Origin: Psoroptes ovis
Taxonomy: Eukaryota > Arthropoda > Arachnida > Sarcoptiformes > Psoroptidae
Assembly: GCA_002943765.1 (NCBI GenBank)
Contig: PQWQ01000005.1
Coordinates: 3,907,001 to 3,971,000, forward strand
Length of the DNA: 64,000 nucleotides
Direction of reading: 5' to 3'
Below, piece by piece: positions 38,161 to 49,348 of the stretch. The notes beneath the pieces are model-generated. The model saw only the letters and a list, made by a program, of their open reading frames with translations. It was not told where the DNA came from and searched no databases. The position numbers and the translations under genes are program-made. Each line of letters begins with the position of its first letter. The stretch's first letter is position 1.

Positions 38161-39173
38161 ATGTTTAGCCGTAATTTTTACTGTTTACAATCATCATTGA
38201 ATGATCATCGCTGCAGTGATCGCAATGAAAATCGCCGAGAACAATTCGAACAACGACCGAATAATACTAATGATCAATCATTGATTATTGAAAAATCAAG
38301 AAAATCTCTGCTAATATATGAACGTATTAAACAATTTTATTCATCATTATTAGTGATTGCCATCATCATTATGTTATTACAATTTACTTATTGGATTAAT
38401 CAAATTAATGATAAACATTGCGATAATTCAAAAAATGAATTCAACAATAATATGAATGTATTCAATCAAACAATGCATTCGAATCAAAGAGAAAAATTAA
38501 AATTATTGAAAGCATAATGATGATGAATCAAAATATTTGTTGAAAAAATGGAAATCATTTAATTTACAATCAAATTTTTATCAAAACAGCAATTATTTTC
38601 GACAACAAATAAACCTGATCGATTGTTGTACATTGTTCATATATTTATCATCATTGTATAGTGTTTATAATGATAAATATACATTTTCATCAACGTTGAC
38701 AATTTCATTGATATTTATGATTGGTATGTTTCATGAAGTTATTTCAAAAGTAAAAATTGAATTGATTTTGATTTGAATCATTATTTCAATACCTGCTTTT
38801 AGTTATAAAAATCTACATAATACTAATCGATCAAACAATGACTATATGGAATTTATTTCAACTGTTGCTACCGATTGCTGTCACTATTGTATCGATTACA
38901 TATTTGATACAGTTAGACTATTTAATCAAATATTATGGGCAATTATTCATGGTGACTCCTGATTCATCAGCATCAATGATCAGAAATAATTCAATAGCAC
39001 TTTTATATTCAAATCGTAATCGCACACAATCAAACAATCAATCGAATAATGATGATCAACAACGATCAAATAATAGTAATGGTGGTAATCAAAGCAAACA
39101 TGCCATAATCGATTTACCACCAGCATATAATGATGCACTAAACTGTCCAATGCCAAAATATTTTCTAGAGTAA
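38161..39173 (+). CDS. Four-helix membrane protein with PPxY motif
   Basis: Exons 38161-38457, 38513-38723 and 38803-39173 give 879 nt, or 292 aa, with phase agreement at both joins (introns 55 and 79 bp). The first acceptor lacks a pyrimidine tract, so that junction is the weaker one. Predicted membrane helices are at about 63-80, 133-150, 157-178 and 183-205, and the second join restores the third helix. The C-terminal tail is Asn/Gln-rich and carries IDLPPAYNDAL, a PPxY motif (residues 275-278) of the kind bound by WW domains of NEDD4-family ligases. Four helices plus a cytosolic PY tail recall LAPTM lysosomal proteins, but this is only a structural analogy. Confidence 0.65.
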
Positions 39174-39962
39174 TGATGTTCTGTTAAATGATTGCAAGAT
39201 ATCACCCTTGAATCATTTTAAAGCCCTTATTGAAATGCAGCAATCTAGTTGCTACAGATAATGAAAATTGGCACGAAATCGATTGGAGAAAGATAATCCG
39301 AATGCTTTCCATGAAAACACTTTAGATGGCAAAAGTATCGATATTGAGGCTCGATGGGCTCAACCGGTTTAAGTTCTCATTAAGCCTTTATCATCGATTT
39401 TATCGCCCACTCATTACAAATAGATTGTTTCGAGAGGTCCCGGACAAAAAGTATGAATTAATGTATCGATCAGAATTGTAATTCCGTAAAATTGTCGGAA
39501 CCAAAATTATGCAGTTTCGAGAGATGCTGAATTTATCTATTCAATAAAACAATCAATGAATCATTCGATATCTGCAAAAACGATTGAAAATTGATATAGA
39601 AACATATCAATTTCAGAAAAAAATGTATTATCATCACATTAAATTTGATTAGATAAAACACATTCAAAGAAATCAAATGCGATTTTAAATGCAAATATTT
39701 GATTGGTCGCACCAGAAGTACATTTCAGTGGAAAAATGTTTGTGAAATCTAATATATTAAACATGTGACAAACGATAACGCCTTCAAGCTTTAACTTTTT
39801 GTATGAACTTTTGATTGCGCTTTCTTCTAATCGATTCAATCAAATTGTATCAAAGCAATGATTATTTCTTTGTTTTCAAAGATGATAAACAAATAAAATC
39901 AATTGAATTTCTTTTAGCATTGAAATATTTGATTTGATTTTGCATTGATCATCGCTTCATAT
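39174..39962. other. Spacer with possible degenerate coding remnants
   Basis: No intact gene is present. Between about 39240 and 39440, short frames broken by stops read like diverged protein (for example DNPNAFHENTLDGKSIDIEA before a stop), and base composition is less AT-rich than in the flanks. I could not assign a family. The last part would hold the promoter of the first UGT; a tttttag-like acceptor just before 39919 leaves room for a 5'UTR intron. Confidence 0.35.
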
Positions 39963-41387
39963 ATGAAATCTAACCATTGGTTAAAAATGGTTAAAGTAAA
40001 GGAGCCAGAAAATTCAAAGAAAAAAATACTGGTTGTTCCCATCAATGCTGTTGGTCATGTTAATGCTTGTATTGGTGTCGCTAAACCATTACTGAATCGT
40101 GGACATAATGTTGCATTTTTTGTCGATACAACATATAAAAATAAATTAAAATCACATGGTTTTGATGAATTTCTATTCGAACCATACGAAAATGATAAAG
40201 ACAATGATGTTGATGATGTGAAGAAAAAATCTAAAAATCCTGGTGAACATATGGCCGAAATGTTGATTAAACATAAAATCCTAGGACAAAATGATCCGCG
40301 AATACAGATTGAACATATGACCCGTAAACCAATTCATTCGGAAAACGAACGCCGTTATTATGATAAAAAAATGTGTGAAATAATTGAAAAATTTCAACCT
40401 GATTTATTTATTGTTGATAATATGTTGCTGGAACCATCAATCTATTATTCTGGTAAACCATGGATACGCATAATAAGTGTAGTGCCTTTAATACATTTAC
40501 TACATCTACCACAATTGCCACCTCCATGGACTGGTTTCGATAGTAATGAGATGCATAAAAATCAAGATGAATGGCTTGAATTACGTACGAAACTTAATAT
40601 TTTCAATCAAAGTAAATTGATCAATGATTATCATGAAAAATTGGGCTACGAACGTTATCCAAACGATTTGCTTGCACCACCAACACAAGCATTGACAATA
40701 TATGCATTTCCTGAAGAATATGATTATCCTGAAATCCAACAGCATCATCCCGATTGGTTTAATATTGATGTATTCAATAAAAATGAGCAAAATGATAAAA
40801 TTATTCTAAGTGAATTTCTGCCAAAAGAATTCTATGATAATACATTAAATGGTAAATTCTCCGGCAAATATATTTATGTATCACTGGGTTCAATGGGATC
40901 GATCGATCTAGATTTAATGAAGCGTTTATCATCAATTTTGTCGCGAACAAATCATAAATACATTGTATCAAAAGGACCACGTCATAATGAATATAAATTG
41001 ATTGGTGAAAATCAATGGGGTGATCGTTTCTTACCACAAATGAAAATTTTGCCAGTAATCGATCTCGTAATTACACATGGTGGTAATAATACTGTCACCG
41101 AAACGTTTGCTCACGGTAAACCGATGATCATTTTGCCATTATTTGCTGATCAACATGACAATGCCAAGCGTTTGTCGGAGAAAAATTTCGCCATAAGAAT
41201 ACAACCATATAATTTCAATGATTACGAATTAATCGAATCAATCGATGCTTTATTATTTGATAATGATTTGAATGAACGACTACAACAAGCATCCAAACGT
41301 ATAAAGTCATCGAAAAAACATGAATATGTATGTGATTTGATTGAAAATATTTTACAAAATGATAATGATAATTTTAATAAAAAATAG
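39963..41387 (+). CDS. UDP-glycosyltransferase, intronless
   Basis: One open frame of about 474 aa runs from ATG 39963; ATG 39987 is a plausible alternative. GT-B fold: the N-terminal acceptor half begins with VPINAVGHVNACIGVAKPLL, whose VGH histidine is the likely catalytic base, and has the FQPDLFIVDN strand. The C-terminal donor half has YVSLGSMGSIDL and the UGT signature DLVITHGGNNTVTETFAHGK followed by PLFADQHDNAKRL. It transfers a sugar from a UDP-sugar to small lipophilic acceptors. Unlike animal ER UGTs there is no signal peptide and no C-terminal membrane anchor, so it should be cytosolic. The sequence style is that of bacterial macrolide-type glycosyltransferases and of mite UGTs thought to be of bacterial origin. 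It lacks the intron found in its two downstream paralogs. Confidence 0.93.
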   Translation: MKSNHWLKMVKVKEPENSKKKILVVPINAVGHVNACIGVAKPLLNRGHNVAFFVDTTYKNKLKSHGFDEFLFEPYENDKDNDVDDVKKKSKNPGEHMAEMLIKHKILGQNDPRIQIEHMTRKPIHSENERRYYDKKMCEIIEKFQPDLFIVDNMLLEPSIYYSGKPWIRIISVVPLIHLLHLPQLPPPWTGFDSNEMHKNQDEWLELRTKLNIFNQSKLINDYHEKLGYERYPNDLLAPPTQALTIYAFPEEYDYPEIQQHHPDWFNIDVFNKNEQNDKIILSEFLPKEFYDNTLNGKFSGKYIYVSLGSMGSIDLDLMKRLSSILSRTNHKYIVSKGPRHNEYKLIGENQWGDRFLPQMKILPVIDLVITHGGNNTVTETFAHGKPMIILPLFADQHDNAKRLSEKNFAIRIQPYNFNDYELIESIDALLFDNDLNERLQQASKRIKSSKKHEYVCDLIENILQNDNDNFNKK

Positions 41388-41574
41388 ATCATTCAATGAA
41401 TAGTTTATCACTTGTTTGCTTAATGAATCCCCTTGATTGTTTTGTTTATTACAATCCAAATCAGATTTTACTCAAATTGATTAGATTAGCATGATTTTGA
41501 ATGTGTTCTAATAGCATTTACTTGATCAATTGATTTGAAATGATTCGTAAACATTGCAATTCATTTAAATAATT

Positions 41575-43034
41575 ATGATTCAAAAACGCATACTTTTCAC
41601 ACCGATAAATGGTGTCGGTCATGTAAACGCATCCATTGGCATCGCCAAATACTTATTGAAACGTGGACATCGTATTGGATTTTTTATCGAAACCACTTAC
41701 GAAGGAAAATTGAAATCAAAAGGTTTCGAAGAATTTTATTTTGAACCATCATTTTTTGATGAGAAAATCAATGATGATAATAATAATCCCGAAGAGAATG
41801 AATACAAAAATCCGGGCCAATCAGCAGCCAAATGGTTAGTGTCCAAGAGAATTCTCGGGAAACAAGAAAATGTTTATGAACAATTGAAAAAAATGTTTGA
41901 AAAACCGGATCCATCAATGTTGAATAAACGATTGAGAGATATGAAAAAATTATCGAAAGCGATCGATGAATTTCAGCCAGATTTATTTGTGGTCGATAAT
42001 TCGGAATTAAGCCCAATAATTGATCGAAGTGGTAAGCCATGGATCAAAATCATTAGCTGTGCACCTTTGATTTTTTCTAAAGCTAATGTTTATCCATTAC
42101 CACCAGCATTGTCAGGTTAGTCGAGTTTATTTATGTCTCTTAACAAATAGCTTCGATGAAACTTGTTCGTAATTTTTCAACAGGATTAACCTCAGATTCT
42201 GATCGCAATGAATGGCCGAAATTCCGTGAATTAACCAAAACAATCCACCATAATAAAGAATATAATGATTTTCTTGAACAAAATGGTTTTAGACGATATC
42301 CCAATGATGCAATGATGCCTGAAACTGAAGCGCTGACAATATATGCATATCCAGAAGAATATGATTATCCTGAAATTCATCAATATCATCCAGATTGGTT
42401 TAATATTGAAGTTTTCAATAAGAATGGTGATTTTGATGAAGAAAACTTTGAGTTGAAAGATTATTTGCCACAAAGTTTTTATGAGGATGATTTGAACGGT
42501 CAATGGAGCGGTAAATGGATTTATGTATCGATGGGCTCAATGGGTTCTGTCGATTTAGACCTTATGAATCGTTTGTCAGAAATATTATCACATACAAATC
42601 ATAAATATATTGTCTCCAAAGGATTAAGACACACTGAATATGAATTAACGGGCGTAAATCAATGGGGAGATGGCTATTTACCACAAACGAAAATTATAAC
42701 AAAAGTAGATCTTGTCATTACACATGGAGGTAATAATACTGTAACAGAAACATTTGCACGCGGTAAACCAATGATTATTATGCCACTTTTTGCCGATCAA
42801 TTTGATAATGCGGTACGTTTATCGGAGAAAAATTTCGCTAAATACATAAAACCTTATGATTTCGATGATAATCAATTGATCGAATCAATCGATCAATTAT
42901 TGAATGACATTGATCTAAATCGCCGTTTACAACAGGCATCAAAACGTATACAATCATTGAATAAACATGAAATTGTTTGTGATATGATTGAGAAAATTTT
43001 ACAAAATCATCCGAAACCTAATGAAAATGATTGA
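41575..43034 (+). CDS. UDP-glycosyltransferase, second tandem copy
   Basis: Exons 41575-42115 and 42184-43034 give 1392 nt, or 463 aa; the 68-bp phase-1 intron lies inside the Gly codon of the LSG-LTS junction that links the acceptor and donor halves. The start MIQKRILFTPINGVGHVNAS carries the VGH motif. The donor half has YVSMGSMGSVDL and DLVITHGGNNTVTETFARGK with PLFADQFDNAVRL. No signal peptide or membrane anchor is seen. It starts 187 bp after the first copy. Its second exon is strikingly close, at base level, to that of the third copy, while the first exons are much more different. Confidence 0.93.
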
Positions 43035-43224
43035 TATGTTGATTGAAGGAAAAATCTAATCAAAATCAAATGTCCTGATATCTTAGCAAATGCAGATTTG
43101 CAATTTAAAAATTATTTTTTTTCTGATCATATTCATTGATTCATATTAAAGTGTTGTGAAATTATTCCCTCAATTTGATTTTGGTGGTTAAAAACACTGA
43201 ATTATAACAATTTTAAATTTGAAA

Positions 43225-44659
43225 ATGACTGGTAAAAATATCCTATTCTTGCCTGTGAATGGTGTTGGTCATGTAAATGCTTGTATCAGTATCGCTAAGC
43301 CTTTGCGACGTCGAGGCCATCGTATTGGATTTTTTGTGGAAAAAACCTATGATGGAAAATTAAAGCCTTTGGGCTTTGAAGAATACCTGTATGATTCATC
43401 ATTTTTTCAAGATATTGATTCAAATGAAGATTGTAAAAATCCAGGCGAAGCAGCAGCCAAATGGTTAGTGAAAAAAAAGATTATTGGCAAACAAGAAACA
43501 ATCCTTGATCAATTGATTAAATTAACTGAAAAACCAGATGATCGATTATTAGATAAACGATTAGAACATATTAATTTATTGAAAAATATCATTGAAAAAT
43601 TTAAACCAGACATATTCATGATCGATAATCTAACATTGGAGCCGATTATCGATGATTCCGGTAAACCCTGGGTCAAAATAATGAGTGTTGCACCATTAAT
43701 TGCTCTACAACATTTAGATCATTTGCCGCCAGCGTGGTCAGGTGCGTTTAAATCAGTCGCTTTTGCATTTTGATTTAGATTTTTATATTGGTTTCAATAT
43801 TCAATCAACAGGTTTAACAACATCGGAATCAGATCGAGAAAAATGGCCAAAATATCGTGAAATCGTTAATAAAATGATTTTCAACAAAGATTTCAATGAT
43901 TTCAATGAAAAACATGGATACAAACGATATCCAAATGATTTAATGATGCCTGAAACTGAAGCGCTGACAATATATGCATATCCAGAAGAATATGATTATC
44001 CTGAAATTCGTCAATATCATCCAGATTGGTTTAATATTGAAGTTTTCAATAAGAATGATGATTTCGGTGAAGAAAACTTTGAGTTGAAAGATTATTTACC
44101 ACAAAGTTTTTATGAGGATGATTTAAACGGTCAATGGAGTGGTAAATGGATTTATGTATCGATGGGCTCAATGGGTTCTGTCGATTTAGACCTTATGAAT
44201 CGTTTGTCAGAAATATTATCAAAAACAAATCATAAATATATTGTTTCCAAAGGATTAAGACACACTGAATATGAATTATCGGGTAATAATCAATGGGGAG
44301 ATGGCTATTTACCACAAACCAAAATTATAACCAAAGTAGATCTTGTCATTACACATGGAGGTAATAATACTGTAACAGAAACATTTGCACGCGGTAAACC
44401 AATGATTATTATGCCATTATTTTGTGACCAGTATGATAATGCACTGAGATTATCAGAGAAAAATTTTGCCAAATACATAGAACCTTATAATTTCGATGAT
44501 AATCAATTGATCGAATCAATTGATCAATTATTGTATGACATTGATCTAAATCAACGTTTACAACAGGCATCGAAACGGATTCAATCATTGAATAAACATG
44601 AAATTGTTTGTGATATGATCGAACATATTATGGCAAAAAATAATGATCAAAGCGATTGA
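43225..44659 (+). CDS. UDP-glycosyltransferase, third tandem copy
   Basis: Exons 43225-43741 and 43812-44659 give 1365 nt, or 454 aa; the 70-bp intron sits at the same place and phase as in the second copy (WSG-LTT). It begins MTGKNILFLPVNGVGHVNAC. The donor half has YVSMGSMGSVDL, DLVITHGGNNTVTETFARGK and PLFCDQYDNALRL, where Cys replaces the Ala of PLFAD seen in the other two copies. It is cytosolic by the same reasoning, with no signal peptide or anchor. It starts 190 bp after the second copy, and all three are in one orientation, as expected from tandem duplication. A probable role is conjugation of xenobiotics or dietary compounds; the substrate is unknown. Confidence 0.93.
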
Positions 44660-45770
44660 TGAAAAGCGAAAATTGATTGACTATTTTTCCATTATTTTTG
44701 TTCAATCATAAATGCATACATTTGTGCAGAGGTAAAAAATCACGTTTTTTCCTCTGAACTGAAACTGAAATTCAAATCAAATTAACCCAAATCTCTTGAA
44801 TGAGTATGTGCGCAAAAATCATTCGACATCTTCCTACACATTCATTCGGCCTTATGAATTTTTTTTCAGCGAAAATAATAAATTGATTATAATAAATTCC
44901 TGTACAAAATTACTTTATATTTCCGTTTCGGGACTTATTTGTTGTGATTTTTACACTTATTTGAACGGATTTATTTTTTCCAAAAAAATAATTATTTACG
45001 TAGTTTTTACATGAAGAATTTCGAAACATTCGATTCATTTAAACATATTCCACTGTTGTCTTTCATCATTAGTGGAAATTATTGAATAGCTAGCAGCGAT
45101 ATTTATATCAATAATTATAATTATAATGATACTGATGATAATACTGAAAATACGTGTGTCTATTAATCAAATTTAATTTCAACGGAATTTCAGCTTTTTG
45201 AGCTGAAATTATTTATAATTTGTATTAATGATGATAATATTTGTGTCAACAAGAGTTTGCGTAAATTTTTCATTTTTCCAGGTTTCATTCATTCATCTAT
45301 TATTTATTTTATTTATTATCAATTGTTCATTGTCGTTTGGTCGGTTGGTTGGCTGCTGTTCGTAGAACGATCCCGAATTTACCGTCGAATATTTGTGAAT
45401 AGTTTAGAAACGGAATATATATAGAATATTGTTTCCCATGTTTTTATTCGTACCAATTGATCTGAATGACTGACTGACTGAATGACTGATCTGGTTTGAC
45501 TGGTAGTTCATCTGGTTGTTTGTTTCATTGAATTGAATTGGATTGTTTACCCAGAAAAAAATTTATTTATTGATTTTCCATTTTTTGTGTGTGTTCTGTG
45601 TTTTCACTCAAAATTGAAAAATTTGTCCCCAAAAATTTTATTCCGTCCAAAAATTTGTCAAAATTTAAAATTCACTCAGCAGAATCATAATCATCAATAA
45701 ATGAAATTCACACAGACTAATATGAATCCATGAATTTCAGCCAATCAAATAGCAAAACGGATCATTCAAA
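44660..45770. other. Spacer and 5' region of the His-rich gene
   Basis: The spacer is AT-rich. A TGAC/TGAA microsatellite-like run occurs near 45465-45490. The part from about 45290 on is T-rich and probably promoter plus 5'UTR of the next gene. A plus-strand frame at 44796-45014 has no support. Confidence 0.5.
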
Positions 45771-46784
45771 ATGAATCAAACGAATGATAATAAGGCCATC
45801 GAAGCGATTAATATTGAAGCGAGTGATTGCCATAATAATAACCAAAATGATGCAAATAACAATAGCCCTAATCACCGAACGGCTGATCATAAATATGAAT
45901 TTTTCAATCGTATGAAATCATTGACTACGAAGAAAAAGACCAGGAATTCTCACAGTCATCATCATCACCATCACCACCACCATCATCATAATCATAATAA
46001 TGATGATAATCGATTATCTGCCACGAATAAGCGCTATCAATCGATACATTCGTCGAAATCGATTGGAAAATTAGTTGGTATCATATTTTTGTTATTGCTA
46101 TTGATTGTATTATTCATATCTATACATGGTACACACAGTGTAATGATGTATGTTGCGCTAACATTTACATTTTTTGCTATTGCATTGTTTTCCTATGGTT
46201 ATTGGAGTGCTGTAAATCGTGGCGATGGTATTTGGCAATATATTGGCCCCAATAATTTACAACATCAACAAATGTCCGATCCAAATTATCATTTTGATAC
46301 ACAAAAACGTCGGAAAAGAATTAAAAAATCAAAAAACGATTCAAAGAATGAATGTTTACGTTCATATATGGTGGCACCACCAAAAATGGGTGGTGTTCGA
46401 TTGGAAATCTATACAATCGATGACGATAATAATAATAATGATCAAAGTGATCAAGATAATAATCGAACAATCAACAGCATTCAACAGCATAATATCGTTG
46501 ATTCATCATTAGCCAATGATCATCAATCAAAAAGTCTATCACAATTATCGTTGACATCATTAATATCGTTATCATCATACGAGCCACAACATCAACAACA
46601 GCTAAATCGTAAACATTCACTGTCATATTCATATACACATCCGAATCATCATCATCATCATCATCGCCATCGACATCATCACCACGACCATCATCATCAT
46701 CATAATCATCATGGGCATCAAATTAATGATGATAACCATCACTCCGATCACCACCGCCCACATAACGCCAAACAAACGTTGTAA
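45771..46784 (+). CDS. His-rich two-helix membrane protein, unknown
   Basis: The frame starts at ATG 45771 and codes for 337 aa. The N-terminus is Asn-rich and hydrophilic. A run of 11 consecutive His at about 63-73 is followed by two adjacent membrane helices (about 104-119 and 123-144) with the tight GTHSVMM turn between them. The segment after the helices (FSYGYWSAVNRGDGIWQYIGP) looks well structured. A basic KRRKRIKKSK patch (about 181-190) and a second His-rich tail (about 290-330) follow. I do not recognise the family. His clusters can bind metal ions, but this is not evidence of function. The frame ends abruptly in a His-rich stretch, and a protein-like tail continues in the -1 frame to 46942, so either the gene model or the sequence near 46760-46785 may be wrong. 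Confidence 0.65.
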   Translation: MNQTNDNKAIEAINIEASDCHNNNQNDANNNSPNHRTADHKYEFFNRMKSLTTKKKTRNSHSHHHHHHHHHHHNHNNDDNRLSATNKRYQSIHSSKSIGKLVGIIFLLLLLIVLFISIHGTHSVMMYVALTFTFFAIALFSYGYWSAVNRGDGIWQYIGPNNLQHQQMSDPNYHFDTQKRRKRIKKSKNDSKNECLRSYMVAPPKMGGVRLEIYTIDDDNNNNDQSDQDNNRTINSIQQHNIVDSSLANDHQSKSLSQLSLTSLISLSSYEPQHQQQLNRKHSLSYSYTHPNHHHHHHRHRHHHHDHHHHHNHHGHQINDDNHHSDHHRPHNAKQTL

Positions 46785-46942
46785 ATGAATTAACTGATGA
46801 TATGAATGACCCAATTAAATGTATGGTACAATTACCGGAAAAACAACCATCGAAATCCTCATCACCATCATCGGCTAATAAATCTCAAGACAACAATAAC
46901 AATGATTTTACTGAAGTCATATTACCAGATAAGAAATTCTAA
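46766..46942 (+). other. Out-of-frame tail of the His-rich protein
   Basis: Directly overlapping the end of the previous gene, the -1 frame is open for 58 codons and reads like ordinary protein: NVVNELTDDMNDPIKCMVQ, then LPEKQPSKSSSPS, ending TEVILPDKKF before TAA at 46940-46942. It has no good start of its own except an internal ATG. It is best read as the true C-terminus, separated by a one-base indel or by a splice I could not place. Confidence 0.45.
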
Positions 46943-47148
46943 GATTTTAAGTTTATTTATTCAAGTTTTCAAGATTATTTCATCCGTCCGCCTGTTTGAA
47001 TTCTCCAGAGATATCTGCACCTTTACAAGTTTAATTTCTCAAATAATTGAACAAATGTGAAATTTGAAAAATGCTTCAATGCCTTCATGTTTAATGAATA
47101 AGAAGCAAATAATAATGAGTCAGAATTCACTCAAAATATTAATGATGT

Positions 47149-48497
47149 TTATTTCAATTTTTTAGCTTCGTTTTGATTATTATTGTTAATGTCTTTGATA
47201 GCACATGATTTGTATGTTTGTTTTGGTTTTAAATATGAATCATAAAATAATTGAACAAAAAAATAGAAATAAATTAAATACATTATAAAACCATAAAGAA
47301 CACCATTGAATGAATTAATACATTGATACGTTGAATTTTGCGGTTGTAATTTCAGCCAAAGAATATGTCCGTGAATGAATAGACCGAAAATCATTTGTAA
47401 TATTTGTATGCTAGTGATAAACATTGCAAGAAATTTTGGCAACGAAAATTTCAATGCACGTGCCGAATAATAGCCATACATTATTGCGTGGACAGCTAAA
47501 TTCATCGTGACCATCCAACGAGCTGTAGATGAACGGTAACCAGCAACATAAAAAGTGAATACCAGTGTCATTATATGATGTAACCAATGTAAAGTAATTA
47601 AGCGTTGTTTGCGTAAAACAATGAATACGGTATCAATTAATTCGATTAATTTTGATAATGAAAACACTGTATACCAATAGACCAATGTTTTATCATTTAT
47701 GAATGAATCATTACAATATGTTTCAACGAATCCATGATTGATTATAATATTTATAAATTCTGGCCATGTATAAATGGTGCCAATTAATGAAAACAGCGAC
47801 AAAAAACCACTCCATAAGGCTAATGGTAAGCGTAAATTGAAAGCATTTCTATTTTGCATCCATTTAGGTCCAATTTGTACAATTATTATGTAATAGATCA
47901 GCGAAAAATAGATGCTTACGTGCCAATTATGATGGAAAAATTTCGACTTAAAAATAAATTTGAAAAATTAAAAAGTTGAATTATTATTCCAGAAAATACA
48001 AGCAATTATGGAGCAAAACATCCATGGAGAATAAATAGAAATAAAAATAATGATGACATTTCAATGTTTCCAATGCAAAATATAATGGCACATGGAACAC
48101 AAAAAAAGACAATCATTATTTTTATTTTCAAAAAGGTTTCACCGTTTCAAATCCTATTATATGACTTTGAAATGATGAACAAACAAATGGCAAACGAGAG
48201 AAAATGTAATTCCCTTTGTGCCGAGACAATGGAAAACTTGGAAGTTGTTTTGTTGTTTTTTCAGTGATTTTTCAAAGTAAACAGGGATTATGATTGAGTG
48301 AATTATAATTGGCCTGAAATTAAAATAAAAAATAATGAGAAACTTACCGTTTTTTCATATGTAAATGAATTCTGGCCCAATCCAGTCATTGTCGATAAGA
48401 AATCGATCCATGAATGGAATTCATCATTTGATTCTTGTTTTTGCAATGACATGGTTCGATTAATAATATTTGCATTAATTAATGATGATTTATCCAT
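47149..48497 (-). CDS. ELOVL6-type very long chain fatty acid elongase
   Basis: Exons 48497-48348 and 47946-47149 give 948 nt, or 315 aa, split by a 401-bp phase-0 intron after YEKT. The ELO family signatures are present in order: KLIELIDTVFIVLRK, the HWLHH histidine box (HxxHH, usually HWYHH in the ELOVL6 branch), MNLAVHAIMYGYYSARAL and TSIQILQM. About seven membrane helices are expected. It catalyses the condensation of malonyl-CoA with fatty acyl-CoA at the ER, the first step of two-carbon chain elongation. The ARW..MN..VH..MYGYY pattern places it with ELOVL3/6 rather than ELOVL4/7. The C-terminus ends in an Asn-rich KKLK tail, a possible ER-retrieval-like dilysine context. Confidence 0.92.
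47947..48347 (-). other. Long intron of the elongase gene
   Basis: This 401-bp intron has a GTAAGT donor and a tttttaag acceptor and is far longer than the typical 55-100 bp here. A plus-strand frame inside it (48064-48267) has no support. It may hold regulatory sequence; nothing specific is seen. Confidence 0.7.
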
Positions 48498-49348
48498 TTG
48501 TATGATTTTTGAATAGATTGATTGCTCGGTTGATTTTTTGATGAAGAATTGATTGATTGATTGACTGAATCATGGAATGAAAGTGTGAAAATTTGTCATA
48601 ATTAAATAAATTGTAAAATGAAGCCGCCGTTTTTCATTGCAATAAATAGCTATAATTATCACCATAGATGATTGTATTCATGTATTATTAGTCAGTGTAA
48701 ATATGATGAGGCTTAATATGTCCACAATGTGTGTTCATTTCCTTTTTTTCATTGATATCGATTCATTGTTAAAATTAACAATTTTGAATATTTCGAAATT
48801 AAGAATGGATTTTTTTTTTTGCTGTTTCGTAATCGAAATGATAATAGTATTTGGCTATGATCGTCATCAAATTCGTCAATTTGACCAATTCAATCTTGCA
48901 CCAATAATCAGGGTTTTATCTCACAGATTTCAAATTAGAATAGTAATAATCAATGTCTAAATATATCCAAAGGTGGAAGTGAAATTTTCAAAATTTGTAA
49001 ATTTTGTGATTTTGTAAAAGCTATTTACCTTCTATGAGAGATAATAAGTATATAAATTTCTATGTTGAATTTCCCCCACCGATCAATGTTTAGCCAATAT
49101 TTGAATAGGCATTCAGTGATTATTTGTTTATTGATTGTTTTAATATTTGAAATGGAAGGAATCTGTGAATCGCCAATGATGATGGATAGATGATTGTGTG
49201 TGTGTGCATTGACCAAATTTGGTCATACAGCACCTTGATCAAAGTTTTAAATTATTGAAAAATTAGACACATAAAGGGTTTATTTATTAAATTTATTGCT
49301 ATAATATGAGTAATATTTTTAATACAATTAAAAATTTGAAAATTTTTT
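48498..49348. other. Spacer upstream of the elongase
   Basis: This AT-rich spacer contains the elongase promoter/5'UTR and the 3'UTR of the cyclophilin gene (minus-strand AATAAA motifs at about 49279-49299). No gene is seen; the short frames at 48703-48960 and 49025-49216 look spurious. Confidence 0.55.
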
